DNA of 64,000 nucleotides from Lathyrus oleraceus (GCF_024323335.1 NC_066584.1:433405408-433469407), one strand, 5' to 3'. Shown: positions 35,261 through 46,160, counted from the stretch's first letter. Numbers and translations are program-made. Notes: a model not told the origin generated them from the sequence alone.

Positions 35261-36228
35261 CCGCTTTTATTTACTTTCATCTGTTACCATGTTCATATTA
35301 TTGCTCATTTGTAGCCTATTCCTAAGGACCCACTTGAATCATCTTCTATATGATTTCAAGAGGTGGACCCTTCTAAGAAGTTTTACATTCCACCATTATC
35401 CATTCATCCCATTGTGTCCTACCTTTTCACACATACTTTTAAAAACTTGAAATAAGTGTTGTGCAAACATTCCCACCTTCTTTCCAAATTAGAAACTTGG
35501 ACCTTAAGTCCATGATTTTTCAAATTCCATTTTGTAAATACTTCTTTGAATTGACTTTAATCATACTTTGACCTTTTTGTGAATAATCCAAATAACTTCA
35601 CCCATTCAAATGATTTTGTGGCTGTGTCCATGTTTGTTAAGTTTTCATACATTAGCTATAGGTTTGATTTACCCTAGTTGGTTGATATTAATCTCACCTA
35701 TTTGTCCTTAGTTGATTGAATTGTAAGTCTTCCTTGCTTATTATAGGGTTAACCCCTCTCTAGCAAGTTGAAGCTTTTCTCACATGGTGGACTTGTTGTT
35801 TCTTAAGGTTGAGTTTTCTCCCGTGGGTAACGTAAGACCTTTGAGCTTGTGTTTTAAAATTGAATCCACTAATTTTTGGAAATCTTTTAGCCGAACTACG
35901 GCGTTTTGATCCTTACCTTTGATGGAAGGTACGTAGGCAACGGGTTCATCCGTTCAAACACAAAAATAATTAATTTGTACATTCTTTCCTCATCATTCCA
36001 ATCATGTTTGCACAATACTTATGTCATGACAAATAATAATTTTTCAAACAACAAAGTGTGAAAAGGGCTCCCTAGGAGTACCTAGGACGCATTGGGTGCC
36101 TAACACCTTCCCATTGCGTAATTTACCCCTTACCCCGATCTCTGATCTTTTTATTAGTTTTCTACGAGTAAAACTTCTTAGGCTTTTGTTCGCTTTTTAG
36201 CCAGTCCTTAGGATAAATAAAAGTGCGG

Positions 36229-36238
36229 TGGCGACTCT
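36229..36238 (+). other. Second copy of the PBS 5' half inside the LTR (element C)
   Basis: TGGCGACTCT repeats the first ten bases of the PBS 82 bases upstream of it, within the LTR. The B LTR has TGGCGGCTCTG and the A LTR TGGCAGCTCTG in the matching place. Confidence 0.6.
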
Positions 36239-36310
36239 ATGTTTATTGTATACTTTGCTTATGATTTAACCAATAGATCATATAGCGACGAATACACCGC
36301 TACAGAAAAG

Positions 36311-36328
36311 TGGCGACTCTGCTGGGGA
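36311..36328 (+). other. Primer-binding site of element C
   Basis: TGGCGACTCTGCTGGGGA lies six bases after the LTR end, identical to the PBS of A and B (tRNA-Arg type in Ogre elements). Confidence 0.92.
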
Positions 36329-37325
36329 ACATAATTCCTTGGTGGTATTGCCTACTTTTCATCATTGTTGTGTGATATATTATTATTTGTTATTTGACAT
36401 ATTTTTGTACAATTTGGGATAACTGTATTGATTGTAACGTTTGAATTGCTTGATATACAAATGCTGTTTGCTTTGGTGATCTCTGTGAGATGAGTTCTAT
36501 ACCCGAACTCGAGTGCACTCTAGGATAGGAGAATGGCGTAGTCTTGTTGACTGGTGTGGAGTATTCCTTAGCCAGTTGACTTGCGAGTCCATTCACTTGG
36601 TGGAGGTCATGTTGGATTGATAATGTCACACAAGTTATTTGTGGTTAGGCATTATTCGTTCAATCATGTGCCTTAGAAGCCAAGGACCTTAGTTTACCAA
36701 ACCCATCTTGGCCTATTTTTAGGACGTAGTGCGGAGGTCGTTCAGATGTAAGATCTGATGCGATTGTTACGCGATACTACACTCATAAGAGTCTCTCTTG
36801 AGAATATTTTTGGAATACGAGTATTCGTTCCTCCGATAATATTCGAAAGATGGAACGATGATTATGGGAACCTCTGGTAGAACATGTCTGGCAGGTTTAA
36901 ACCCTAGTACACTCCCTTTGGGTGGTTCTTAACCGAGACTCCATGCTCGTGACTCTCAGCAAACCCGTGATTCGTGGTTGAGTCGTTCAAACATCGTTAA
37001 TATCAATGGATCCCGGATCAGGTGTAAAACCTAAAATCCACCAAAGCGGCTGGTTGATATTAAGGATGATTGAGCCGGTTCATGTACCGTTAATATCAAT
37101 GGAACTTGGGTGTCGATAAGGTGAAAACCTAAATCCACCAAAATGGATGATTGATATTAGGGATACGTTGAGCTTTCCCATGACCTTTGTTTGGTGTGCT
37201 TTGCTTGATCCTTGAGTGTGATTGTTGCATTCATACATTCATGCATTCATCTACATCTCATGTCAAAAAAAAAGAGAGAAAATTTTCAAGGAACTTAAAA
37301 GGGTTTATTTGCAAAATTTTCAGAC
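36329..37325 (+). other. Element C leader with two tandem long-range hairpins
   Basis: This 1-kb leader before ORF1 is non-coding. Two tandem copies of a unit of about 95 bp each carry ten-base inverted arms: TTAATATCAA/TTGATATTAA at 36997-37006 and 37054-37063, and TAATATCAAT/ATTGATATTA at 37091-37100 and 37150-37159. Between the arms both copies have AAAACCTAAA-like and TCCACCAAA segments. The place is where packaging or dimer signals of retroelements usually lie. Confidence 0.65.
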
Positions 37326-38774
37326 ATGGAAAGACCAAAGAGGCATACGAAGAAGTACAGTTTCCGACAGCCTGATGTAAAGGAGTTAAGGAATCTGACA
37401 TCTTATGTATTAGATCCCTTGGGTTTCAAGGCTCGATATGGGAAGCTTCTACCTCTGCTGACTACTCAAGTTGATGAGGGATTGATGAGCACTCTCGCTC
37501 AATTCTATGATCCACTCTATCATTGCTTCTTATTTCCGGACTTCCAGCTGTTGCCTACTTTGGAAGAGTACTCTCACATTATTGGGATTCCTATTCTGGA
37601 TCAGGTGCCGTTCAGTGGCCTAGAGAGTATTCCATCTGCCCGTGAGATTGCTAGTCTATTGCACATAGATGAAGACCTGATTAGAGCTAATCTGATTACC
37701 AAAGGTGGAATTCAGGGTTTTTCTTCCGAGTTCCTTGTCGCTCAAGCTACCTTTTATGGAGAAGCCAGGAGTGAGGATGCCTTTGAGGCTTTGTTTGTAT
37801 TACTCATCTATGGGTTGGTTCTATTTCCCAACTTTGACAAGTTTGTGGACATGAATGCTATTAGGATCTTCTCGGTTCTTAATCCTGTTCCGACTTTGTT
37901 GGGTGATGCATATGTCTCTCTACACCTAAGGAATATGAAGGGTGGTGGAGTTATCGTCTGTTGTCTGCCTTTGCTGTACAAGTGGTTTATTTCGCACTTG
38001 CCGCAGACACTTGCTTTTAAGGAGAACAAGAGTTGTCTACGGTGGTCTCAGAGGCTCATGTCTCTCACTAATGACGATATCTCTTGGTATGATCGCGTGT
38101 ATGATACTGTGCAGATCATTGATTCCTGTGGTGAATTCCCGAATGTGCCTCTTCTTGGTACATGTGGTGGGATCAGCTACAATCCTATACTTGCACGTCG
38201 TCAGCTTGGGTTCCCCCTAAAGGATAAACCTCGTAACATTCTGTTAGAAGGTGTGTTCTTTCAGGAGGGTAAAGATCCCCAAGGCTTGAAAGCCAGATTC
38301 GTCTGCGCTTGGCGCAGTATCCACAAGAAGAGTAGGAATGAATTGGGTCCAAAGAATTGCATTGCTGTGGAACCATACACTTCTTGGGTCAGACAGAGAG
38401 CTGCCACTTACTTGATGCCATACGACCATCCGAAGCCTACACCGTTGGATGTGGCTGGGCCTTCAACCCTCCCTACCCAACGTGTAGAGGAGTTGAGAGA
38501 AGAAGACCTTTCACGTGCTTGGATCCGTGAAAGAGAGGAATTGTTGCAACAGATTAAGGAGAAGGATGCTCTGATAGAGTTTCTTGAGCATCAGGTGATC
38601 GATGACCCGAACGACACCTGGACTTCTTTGCTTCCTCAGTCTTCCAGGTTTTGGAAGAGGAAATATGATCAGCTTGCTAAGGCAAAGGCAGATATGGAAG
38701 CTGCTTATGAGAGAGAGATCAAGAAGCTGTGCACCTCTCGTCTTCCAGCATCCAGAGCTCCTAGGGATCCATAG
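37326..38774 (+). CDS. Element C ORF1 protein (482 aa, function unknown)
   Basis: This is an intact copy of the extra protein that Ogre elements code before gag. The ATG at 37326 is the first in frame and is followed by a basic stretch (MERPKRHTKKY). The globular part, about residues 15-350, contains LAQFYDPLYHCFLFPDFQ, LPTLEEYSHIIGIP, PVPTLLGDAYVSLHLR and FPNVPLLGTCGGISYNP, all shared with ORF1 of A and B. The last 100 residues form a charged coiled coil. No transmembrane segment or catalytic motif is visible. It resembles the plant family I recall as DUF7745, with some likeness to the plant mobile domain; that link is from memory. The role in the element is not known. Confidence 0.88.
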   Translation: MERPKRHTKKYSFRQPDVKELRNLTSYVLDPLGFKARYGKLLPLLTTQVDEGLMSTLAQFYDPLYHCFLFPDFQLLPTLEEYSHIIGIPILDQVPFSGLESIPSAREIASLLHIDEDLIRANLITKGGIQGFSSEFLVAQATFYGEARSEDAFEALFVLLIYGLVLFPNFDKFVDMNAIRIFSVLNPVPTLLGDAYVSLHLRNMKGGGVIVCCLPLLYKWFISHLPQTLAFKENKSCLRWSQRLMSLTNDDISWYDRVYDTVQIIDSCGEFPNVPLLGTCGGISYNPILARRQLGFPLKDKPRNILLEGVFFQEGKDPQGLKARFVCAWRSIHKKSRNELGPKNCIAVEPYTSWVRQRAATYLMPYDHPKPTPLDVAGPSTLPTQRVEELREEDLSRAWIREREELLQQIKEKDALIEFLEHQVIDDPNDTWTSLLPQSSRFWKRKYDQLAKAKADMEAAYEREIKKLCTSRLPASRAPRDP

Positions 38775-39076
38775 GATGTTGTTTTCCTTTTCTCCTTGTA
38801 ATTGAATCAAACTGATGTACTTCTTTGTCTCGAATATATTGAATGAGATATTTTCCATGTGAAATATAAAATGCTTTTAATGCTCAAAATATTGCAAATA
38901 ATGCCCTAAGGGTTCCTTGAAAATAAAACAAAAGCATCTGCACAAGCATGTCATGCATCATGTTGCATAAGCAGGTACCTTGTTTCTGGCCTCCCTGTCC
39001 TAACTCTGTGTTCTTCATTTATTTTGAAGACAAGCTGACTCACCGGTATTACACCCGAGCCAATTCTGCAAGAGTA
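38775..39076 (+). other. Spacer between ORF1 and gag (element C)
   Basis: It is A/T-rich with no gene. GCATAAGCAG|GT at 38974/38975 matches sites before gag in A and B and could be a splice site. Confidence 0.55.
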
Positions 39077-39376
39077 ATGGATCAGCTAGAACAAGAGAAC
39101 CGTGAACTGAGGGATGAAGTCGCCAGACTTGGCGCTCTGATGGAGCAACTTCTTGCCGCTCAGAATCAACCTGCTCAACCGCCTGCAACTCCCCAAAGGA
39201 CTGTAATCTCTGAAGTGGCCGTTCCGACTGTGCCTGCTGTCAACGCTCCTTATATGCCCAATGCCATGCCAGCCGGGTACCCGTGGGGTATGCCTCCAGG
39301 TTTCATGCCTGACATCCCTGCTCCTACCTTCGTTCATATGCCGGCATCTAGCCCGGTCATTACTGCTGCTCCTCCT
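39077..39376 (+). CDS. Element C gag, N-terminal part (cut by element B)
   Basis: The ATG at 39077 opens a frame that starts with a short coiled coil (LEQENRELRDEVARLGALMEQ) and continues into a proline- and alanine-rich stretch. It is preceded by HRYYTR, conserved before gag in A and B. The frame is interrupted at 39376 by the insertion of element B. The frame that appears to continue to 39547 is only LTR sequence of B. The remaining part resumes in the same frame at 61832. Confidence 0.88.
39372..39376. other. Target-site duplication of element B, left copy (CTCCT)
   Basis: CTCCT directly precedes the LTR of B here and directly follows it at 61827-61831. A 5-bp duplication is standard for LTR retrotransposons. 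Confidence 0.95.
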
Positions 39377-40387
39377 TGTCGCATCACGCGAAAAACCGAC
39401 GGGAAAACAAGAACAACAGAGCCGCCACCGTGCGTTATTTATCCCAAAAGAGGGAAAGGAAACGCTCAGAGTAAACCTGGAAAGAACATGGTCTCGCGAC
39501 CAAAGAGAATGGGTTCGGGAGTCGGTTATGCGAAGGGAAGGTATTAGCACCCCTACGCATCCGTCGTACTCGACGGGATCCACGCACAATAGGAAGGAAA
39601 ATGGTTGCTAAAACACTGCTCAAACTCACACACACTGGCTGAAAGAGACACAAGAAAACAAACTGAAACTGACTCGGCAGGATATCGTATCCTGGGCCTA
39701 CTTAGTCTATCAGGCATAGACATCAGAGTCGAAGTAGTTCGGACTGGGGAAACAACACATGCTCGCTAGGATATCGCATCCTATGCATACGTATCTTCTC
39801 GGACGAGAGAAGAATCAGAGCATTCGTAGCTCGGCTGACACGCACACAAACAAACACAGGCAAAGGCAAACATGGAGCCTGAATGCCAATCACTGGACTT
39901 ACATCAGCATCCGAACCAGAACACACACAAGAAGGCAAACATGGAGCCTAAATGCCAATCACTGGACTTACATCAGCATCCGAACCGAAACACACACAAA
40001 CACTGGAACCCGAATGCCACTCGATGGACTTACATCAGCTTCCAAGCACACAACAACATAACAAGTTAATAGGGAGTCGGGGACTCGAGCCTATAACTGT
40101 CAAGCACACACTCAAACAAACAGACAACAAATTGCTAAGGAGTCAGGCACTCGAGCCTAGCAACTGTCAAACAACACACAAAAAGAAAAAAGGCGCCCGG
40201 AGAGATCAGCTCAATCTCCTGCCTACATACTTCATCTGGTATGAAGATCAGGGCGATGTAGTTCCCCTACAGAGGGATAAAGGACTAGCCTAACCAGATA
40301 ACAGAGGGAGACATAACACTAGGGAGACTACGACTCGAGCCTAGATGTTATCATGCAAATCATCCCTAAGTTAAGGCTTCTAGCTAA

Positions 40388-40536
40388 CTGGCACAGGGAG
40401 CCAGACTATCCTAATCATGACTTGCACAGGAAGCAAGCCACACACACACTTAACTTGCACAAGAAGCAAGCCAAGCAAAACCTAACTTGCACAGGAAGCA
40501 AGTCTAAACTAACCCTAACTTGCACAGGAAGCAAGT
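40388..40536. repeat. Five variable-stem hairpins with ACAGGAA loop (element B 3' LTR)
   Basis: One unit is CTGGC/GCCAG around ACAGGGA (40388-40404). Four are CTTGC/GCAAG around ACAGGAA or ACAAGAA, starting at 40421, 40454, 40486 and 40519; in the last two the stem extends to ACTTGC/GCAAGT. The 5' LTR has the same set at 57848-57996. Confidence 0.8.
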
Positions 40537-42097
40537 CAAACAAACACACAAGCACAGATAGCACACACTATACACAAGCAAGTGGCTCAAACAAGGGTTA
40601 GGTTTTAGTCGAGGGGTCATATCAACCTCAACAAGCAAACCTCTGGAACGGGGTAAATGTGCTCTTAACCTTACCATTGAGGGGCTAAGGTGAAGCAGAT
40701 GAAAGGTGAGTGAAGATAAGACTTCACAGCTCTTATCCCTGGCCTGGGAGAGCTTAAGACAAGAATGTGTGGGTTCAGAAAGTGGGAACCCTTCTACACA
40801 TTTGATACTGACTCAACTGTGCAATTGCACAAGATCTTGGGTGTTTATCTGTAATGCATCAACACAGTGGTGTGAGCAAAGCAGATGACACACTGAATAG
40901 CAGGGGATAGATTGCATATCCCTTGGGTTCTGCCAATTGCCTCTTCACTTAGGAGGTCTTTGACTCTATGCAAGGACAAAAGTAAACAGTCACAAACATT
41001 GCCTCTTAAGGAGGACTTCAGACAGTTGCCTGGCCAAGTAACAGACCAGGTCTTCCAGACTACATGAAGATTAGAAGCATACCTCAATGCAAATTTCTTA
41101 TACAAGCAAAGCAAAGCAAAAGTTCACAAGGAACTGAGCAACTAAAGTACCTGAAACAGTCAAGCACAGTTAGTATACAAGCCAAAGTTAAATCAGAAGG
41201 AAACAAAGGTTAACAGTCAGCACAAGCAGATAAATGTGCAAGGCACAAGGTTCAGGGCATGTGAGCCAAGCCACCTACAAAACAAAGAGGTTAGCTCATG
41301 ATAATCAAATGAACTCAATCAAATTGTAGTGATCTCTTTGAAGCATTTGTAGCTTAACCTGAAAACATGAACTCAAACATAAGTCACAGGACCACTAGGA
41401 CAAGCCTAGGGTCAAAAATGAATGAGAAAGTCAAAACAGCAAAGGGCAAGCATCCAAAATCATGTTCAAACAATTAAGAAACACAACCAATTGGGTTCAC
41501 ATTCATATCAATCATCATCATCATTTCATGAGCAAATTAGGTCAAGGCATAGCAAACAGAAGCTCATAGAAGTCAACAGCAAGACTTAACTCAAAAGCAA
41601 TCTTAAACATTTCCAAAAATCACCAAGTAAATCATGGTCAATCACAATCCATAGCATGGTATGCATGTCAAATTTCATCTCATTTGGACAAGTGGAAGGA
41701 AGTCAATGAATATCAGAAAGTCAAAGCAATTTTGAACATGCTCAAAGAAGTCAACCAAACATGCATCAACTTAGAAAAATCATAAATCAGAGATGGTGTA
41801 TGATAAATGAATGGGACTAAAACCATGGCAAATATGAGGATGTCTAGTTATCTCATGTAAAATTTCATGTCCATCTAATAAAGTATGAGAATTTCAAAAA
41901 TGAAATGGGAACATGTGTCACAAAAAGTCAACATTTGACTATGCAGGGGAGAAAATCTCAAACAATTAGGAAATGCCTCAAATAATTCCAGGAAAATTCA
42001 CATGTAAACTAGACATACAAGAGTAGGTTCATGCAAGAAATCAATCCATTGGAGGTCAAGAAGCATGGTATCAAAAATCATGAAGTTGGACATCAAA

Positions 42098-42120
42098 GGT
42101 GTGACACAAATTGTCACACC
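42098..42120 (-). other. LTR hairpin GGTGTGACA/TGTCACACC (element B 3' LTR)
   Basis: Nine-base arms pair perfectly around CAAAT. The other LTR has it at 59559-59581. Related hairpins lie in A (15477) and C (33242). Confidence 0.75.
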
Positions 42121-44498
42121 CTACTTCAAAAATTCATAACTCTCAAACCACATAAGATAAATTCACAAACTCTACACCAAAATCACCATGAATGTGTCTA
42201 GTTTAAGCACAAAAAATTTGGGTGCCATTGGGTAAAGCATCATCATTTCACAAATGTTTTGGCAAAGTGTACAAAATATGCATACATGTCACAAACCCTC
42301 ATACAAATTAAAATCCATTGATCACAAAATTCTGGAAAAATTATGATAAAAAAGTAGAGATCATGATGAAGATGATGCAAAAAATCCCATTAAATTTGGA
42401 TTAAAATTGGAGATGTTATGATTTTTGTAAGTTGGTGATCAAAAATGGAATAAAATGAAAAACAACATGAGTTTAATAGGTCATGTGCCACGACCGGTGG
42501 CATTTTTGTAATTCCTTGGACTTTTTAATGAAACGTGGCGTTGCGTTTACAGGCGTGGCGAGATGCTAGTGGTCCATGCTAATCCAACAGAACAAAAACC
42601 ATGCAGTAACGTACAAACAAAATCTGGAAAAATGGTTTTTTAGGGTTTCCAATGAACAGTAAACTCCATCTTCCTCCTTCAATCGTGATTTTTCAAAATG
42701 CCCAGAAATCTCAATTGAACACACACAAATGATCATCAAGCAACACACATCAACATTCCAAACTCCATTTTCATTAAATCAAGTTAAACAAAAAGAAATA
42801 AGCAAAAACAAGTTTGAATCATCCACATTCATTTCAACATAACTCAACCATTACTCAACCATTTTTCATGATGTAAAGCTTATTGGAATCAGCACATCAA
42901 GACCTACACTAAGCACGTCATAGTTTTAAAAAAGGTTGAGGTCGAAAACTCACCTAAGTTGAAGAACAGTCGTGGTACAGTGGTTTTTTGATGTTGTTGA
43001 TTCGAAACAGATGAAGCAAGGCCCTCCAAATGATGATTGGTGAAGAAAGCTTGGTTCAAAACAACTTGCAATGGCTTAAAACAAACTCTGCCATGGATGA
43101 TGTCTCTTTAAAATAGCAGTGGAAAAGGAGCTTCCAGTTGGAAAAATATAGTTGCAACAGGTCCACAATGTTGCTTGGATGTTGTTTTAGGCAAGGCAAG
43201 GCTTAGTCTCTTGGAAGTTTTTGACAGACTTTGAGAAATGCACAAAAAATGAGTTTTTAGAATGAGTGAGGTTCTGTTGGTTTGTGGCTGCTAGTTGGGC
43301 TCTCATTTGACAGAAAATGATGTTAATTTCTGCTGTTTTGTGGTTGCTTGTGGAGTGCTCAACATGGTTCATGAAAATGTGGAGTAAAGTTGTTGAAAGT
43401 TGTACTTTTCTTCCAATTTTCAAGCAAGTTAGCATGGGCTATGTGTACTGCACGAATTTGACTTTGTAACATGACCAAAACCACATTTCTGAACTATTTC
43501 AATTGGCCAAATGGTTAAAAGATGATTATTTTGAAAAGTCAAAATTCAACTCACTTGAAATTAATTAAGGCAAGTTCAAAAATGCCATTTTGCATGGTGA
43601 AGTTTTGGTGAATGAAAGTTACATTTTTGGAAAGAGGGGATCAAATGTGACTTGTAGGAAAAAACCCCACCCAAATTGGCCAAATGGTTTGAGAGATATG
43701 GCCTTTTGAAGTTCAAGAATTTTTGAAAACGATTCGATCATAACTTGCCAACCATACATGGGAATTGAGTGTTCTTGGACTTTTTGGAAATGGGAGAACA
43801 AGATCTTCAACTTTCATGTTGGGCAAAAATTCATTTGAATCTTGTATCATGATGTAAGTTTGAGGATCAAGACTTTCCATTTTTGGTAAGTTTCAGTTAC
43901 AGGTCCAGTTTCCATTTTTGGAAATTTCTGATCTGGCTTCAAATTCTTCCATGATGGTGTTTGCCATGATATATGAGGACTATATGGACATGAATGAGAC
44001 CTCTCAAACCAATTTCCATCATCAAATCACTGATTAAATGGACAGTTGACCAACAGTTGACTTTTAGGGTTTCTGACTGATTGTGCATTGACTGATGACT
44101 TCTGAACATCCAATCCTTGACCTAAACTTTTCAAATGGACCCCCAAGTTATGTGAACATGTTGGACCAACCCTAGGGCCTTGGCTCAATGGAATTTGTAC
44201 TTGCTTGCTTGACTGACTGATCTCCTGACCAGTTTGACCTAATTTCTTGATTGGCTTGCACTTGAGGCAAATGGGACAATGCAATGCTATGCAGTGGACC
44301 ATGATATGCTATGACCTAATATGAAAATGTATGTATAACGATAGGTGCAAATTTGAGGTGCTACAGCTGCCCCTATTCAATCAGCTGGGAACCCGAACGG
44401 ATGATAGCGACGGCTGTCAGACTTTCAGGGTAAACAGGGATTGAATACCAAGAACCGTAGAAATTTGCACTCTGCCGGATATGATACAAGAAGAACCA

Positions 44499-45489
44499 CG
44501 TCATTTACCGATGACGCCTGCCATTGACAACTTCAGAAAAGCGAAACCATTTACCGATGGTTAGAAACTGGTAACTTGATATTTACCGATATCAACTTCA
44601 GCAAGACCATTTACCGATGGCTGTTGGGAAACAAATCTGATGTAAAAGGAGGCAAAACCATTTACCGATGGCGGCTTCAAAGAAACTTGACATTTACCGA
44701 TATCAACTCCAACTTGACCATTTACCGATGGCTACTGCAACTGGGGATCCGATATTTACCGATATCGAAGCATACGGGGCCATTTACCGATGGCGTCTCC
44801 ACTTGAGGAGGAACAAAATCTTTGTGGTGTAATCAGACAAGACGTTTACTGACGACTTCTGGGGATCTTGATTTTATCAACAAGGAAACAAAGCATGACC
44901 AGACATTTACCGATGACTGGGATGAGACTCGACGTTTACCGACATCGAAAGATGATGTTTACCGACATCAAAACAAACGACCAGACATTTACCGATGACC
45001 GGGGAACACCTTACTAAGGAAAAAACGAAAATTTGCAACTGGAAACCAGATAGGACATTTACCGATGACTCTACTGGGGATTTCTAGCTGGGGATTATCA
45101 GACATTTACCGACGACTGCAGAAAAGACTCGATGTTTACCGACATCGAAAGATGATGTTTACCGACATCAAAAATGAAATGACCAGACATTTACTGATGA
45201 CTGGGGAGAAAACCCGATGTTTACAGACACCGAAACAATGGTGTTTACCGACACCAACAATAATGATGACCAGACATTTACTGATGACTGGGGAGAAAAC
45301 CCGATGTTTACAGACACCAAAATAATGATGACCAGACATTTACTGATGACTGGGGAGAAAACCCGATGTTTACAGACACCGAAACAATGGTGTTTACAGA
45401 CACCACCAATGATGACCAGACATTTACTGATGACTGGAGAGAAAACCCGATGTTTACAGACACCGAAACAATGGTGTTTACCGACACCA
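44499..45489 (-). repeat. Mini-hairpin array with constant TTACCG loop and changing stems (about 29 units)
   Basis: On the plus strand the six-base loop TTACCG (variants TTACTG, TTACAG) repeats about 29 times, each flanked by complementary arms. Perfect examples are CGTCAT/ATGACG (44499-44516), AACCAT/ATGGTT (44545-44562), TTGATAT/ATATCAA (44576-44595), CGATAT/ATATCG (44750-44767), TCGATGT/ACATCGA (45129-45148) and TGGTGT/ACACCA (45239-45256). A frequent unit, CCAGACAT/ATGACTGG, has one mismatch in eight pairs. From 45180 a longer repeat of three stem types with loop variants appears. Confidence 0.92.
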
Positions 45490-45557
45490 AACAAAGAAAC
45501 ACACGCGGGTGCTAGCATGACACCTACCGGTATCTTAGATATGTCAAGGCAAGGTTG

Positions 45558-46160
45558 ACCACTTGCTGGGGATCTCACTGGGGAGAAACAAACTTTCTGT
45601 CACCAACGGGTGAAGTAATAAACTTCTGTGGGGATATCAACCCTGAATGCTATTAAGAGCAACTGTAGCAGACTTGCTGTGCTGATGTTGAATGAAATGA
45701 TCCGCCTCTGCCGGGGATACGGTCTGATTGGGTTAACACATGAATGCATATGTTTGAATTTTTCTATGGCGTAATGCTCCATATTGAATGGGAATGCTAC
45801 GCAGTTTGAGGATGCAATGATCACTAAAATGCAAAAATGCAAAAATGATGAAGAACTCCGGCTGGGGAGCCAAAACTGATCGGGTACTCTGACTCTGTGG
45901 GGAGACTCCTCTTGGGGAAATACCCTGCGGGGAACTCTGCTTGGGGAATGGTAAACTCCGCTGGGGATATCCTTCAGTCCACAGATAGGATAAATGTTGG
46001 AGATAAATTTCAATGAGACGGCCTCACTCGGGGAGGAAATCGGCAAATACAGGCCTGCTGGGGATGGGCAATCCTATAGATCTGTTGGGGAATAGAAGGC
46101 ACTATCCACAGACGTCTCCGCAGGGGAACATAGCTCTGATAGCTTCCAAACTTGCTTGGG
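45558..46160 (-). repeat. Cluster of PBS-complementary motifs (element B)
   Basis: More than ten copies of a motif near CTGCTGGGGA lie on the plus strand, exact at 46055-46064 and with one or two changes elsewhere (for example 45563, 45861, 45951). The element's PBS on the minus strand ends in the same ten bases. A few more copies lie inside the hairpin array (about 44741, 44861, 45075, 45090). Confidence 0.7.

Larger units (their letters stand above)
30869..36304 (+). repeat. Element C 5' LTR (5.44 kb)
   Basis: It runs from TGTAAGACCCC to CGCTACA, six bases before the PBS. It contains a TATCA microsatellite near 30908-30930, a conserved hairpin at 33242-33264, a CCCGGCC/GGCCGGG stem at 34321-34342 followed by a block shared with A and B, six loose 60-bp repeats near 34920-35260 (each with a GTAAGACCAT/GTAAGTCC-like core), the shared GGGTGCCTAACACC block (36094-36112) and a partial PBS copy (36229-36238). 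I see no gene in it. Confidence 0.9.
39377..44365 (-). repeat. Element B 3' LTR (4,989 bp)
   Basis: It is the near-identical partner of 56836-61826. It has no gene; the plus-strand frames around 39759-40293 are repeats. Contents in window order: shared block with GGTATTAGCACCCC (39534-39553), three ~70-bp units with a GGACTTACATCAGC core (39870-40040), five variable-stem hairpins (40388-40536), CCTGGCC/GACCAGG hairpin with an adjoining conserved block (about 40997-41050), and the GGTGTGACA/TGTCACACC hairpin (42098-42120). Confidence 0.95.

Noticed and set aside
39377..39547. C-terminal extension of the C gag frame into the B LTR
   Set aside because: It is created by the insertion; the same LTR sequence at 56836 gives the same residues.
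39759..40293. Plus-strand frames with repeated peptides, seen again at 57218-57704
   Set aside because: They occur twice only because they lie in the two LTRs of B; they follow ~70-bp DNA repeats and are antisense to the element.
44499..45489. CRISPR-like look of repeats and spacers
   Set aside because: Repeats are too short and uneven, there are no cas genes, and the setting is a plant retrotransposon.
45065..45578. Open frames on both strands across the TTACCG array
   Set aside because: They are translations of short repeats with repeated peptides and no start context; the DNA pattern explains them.
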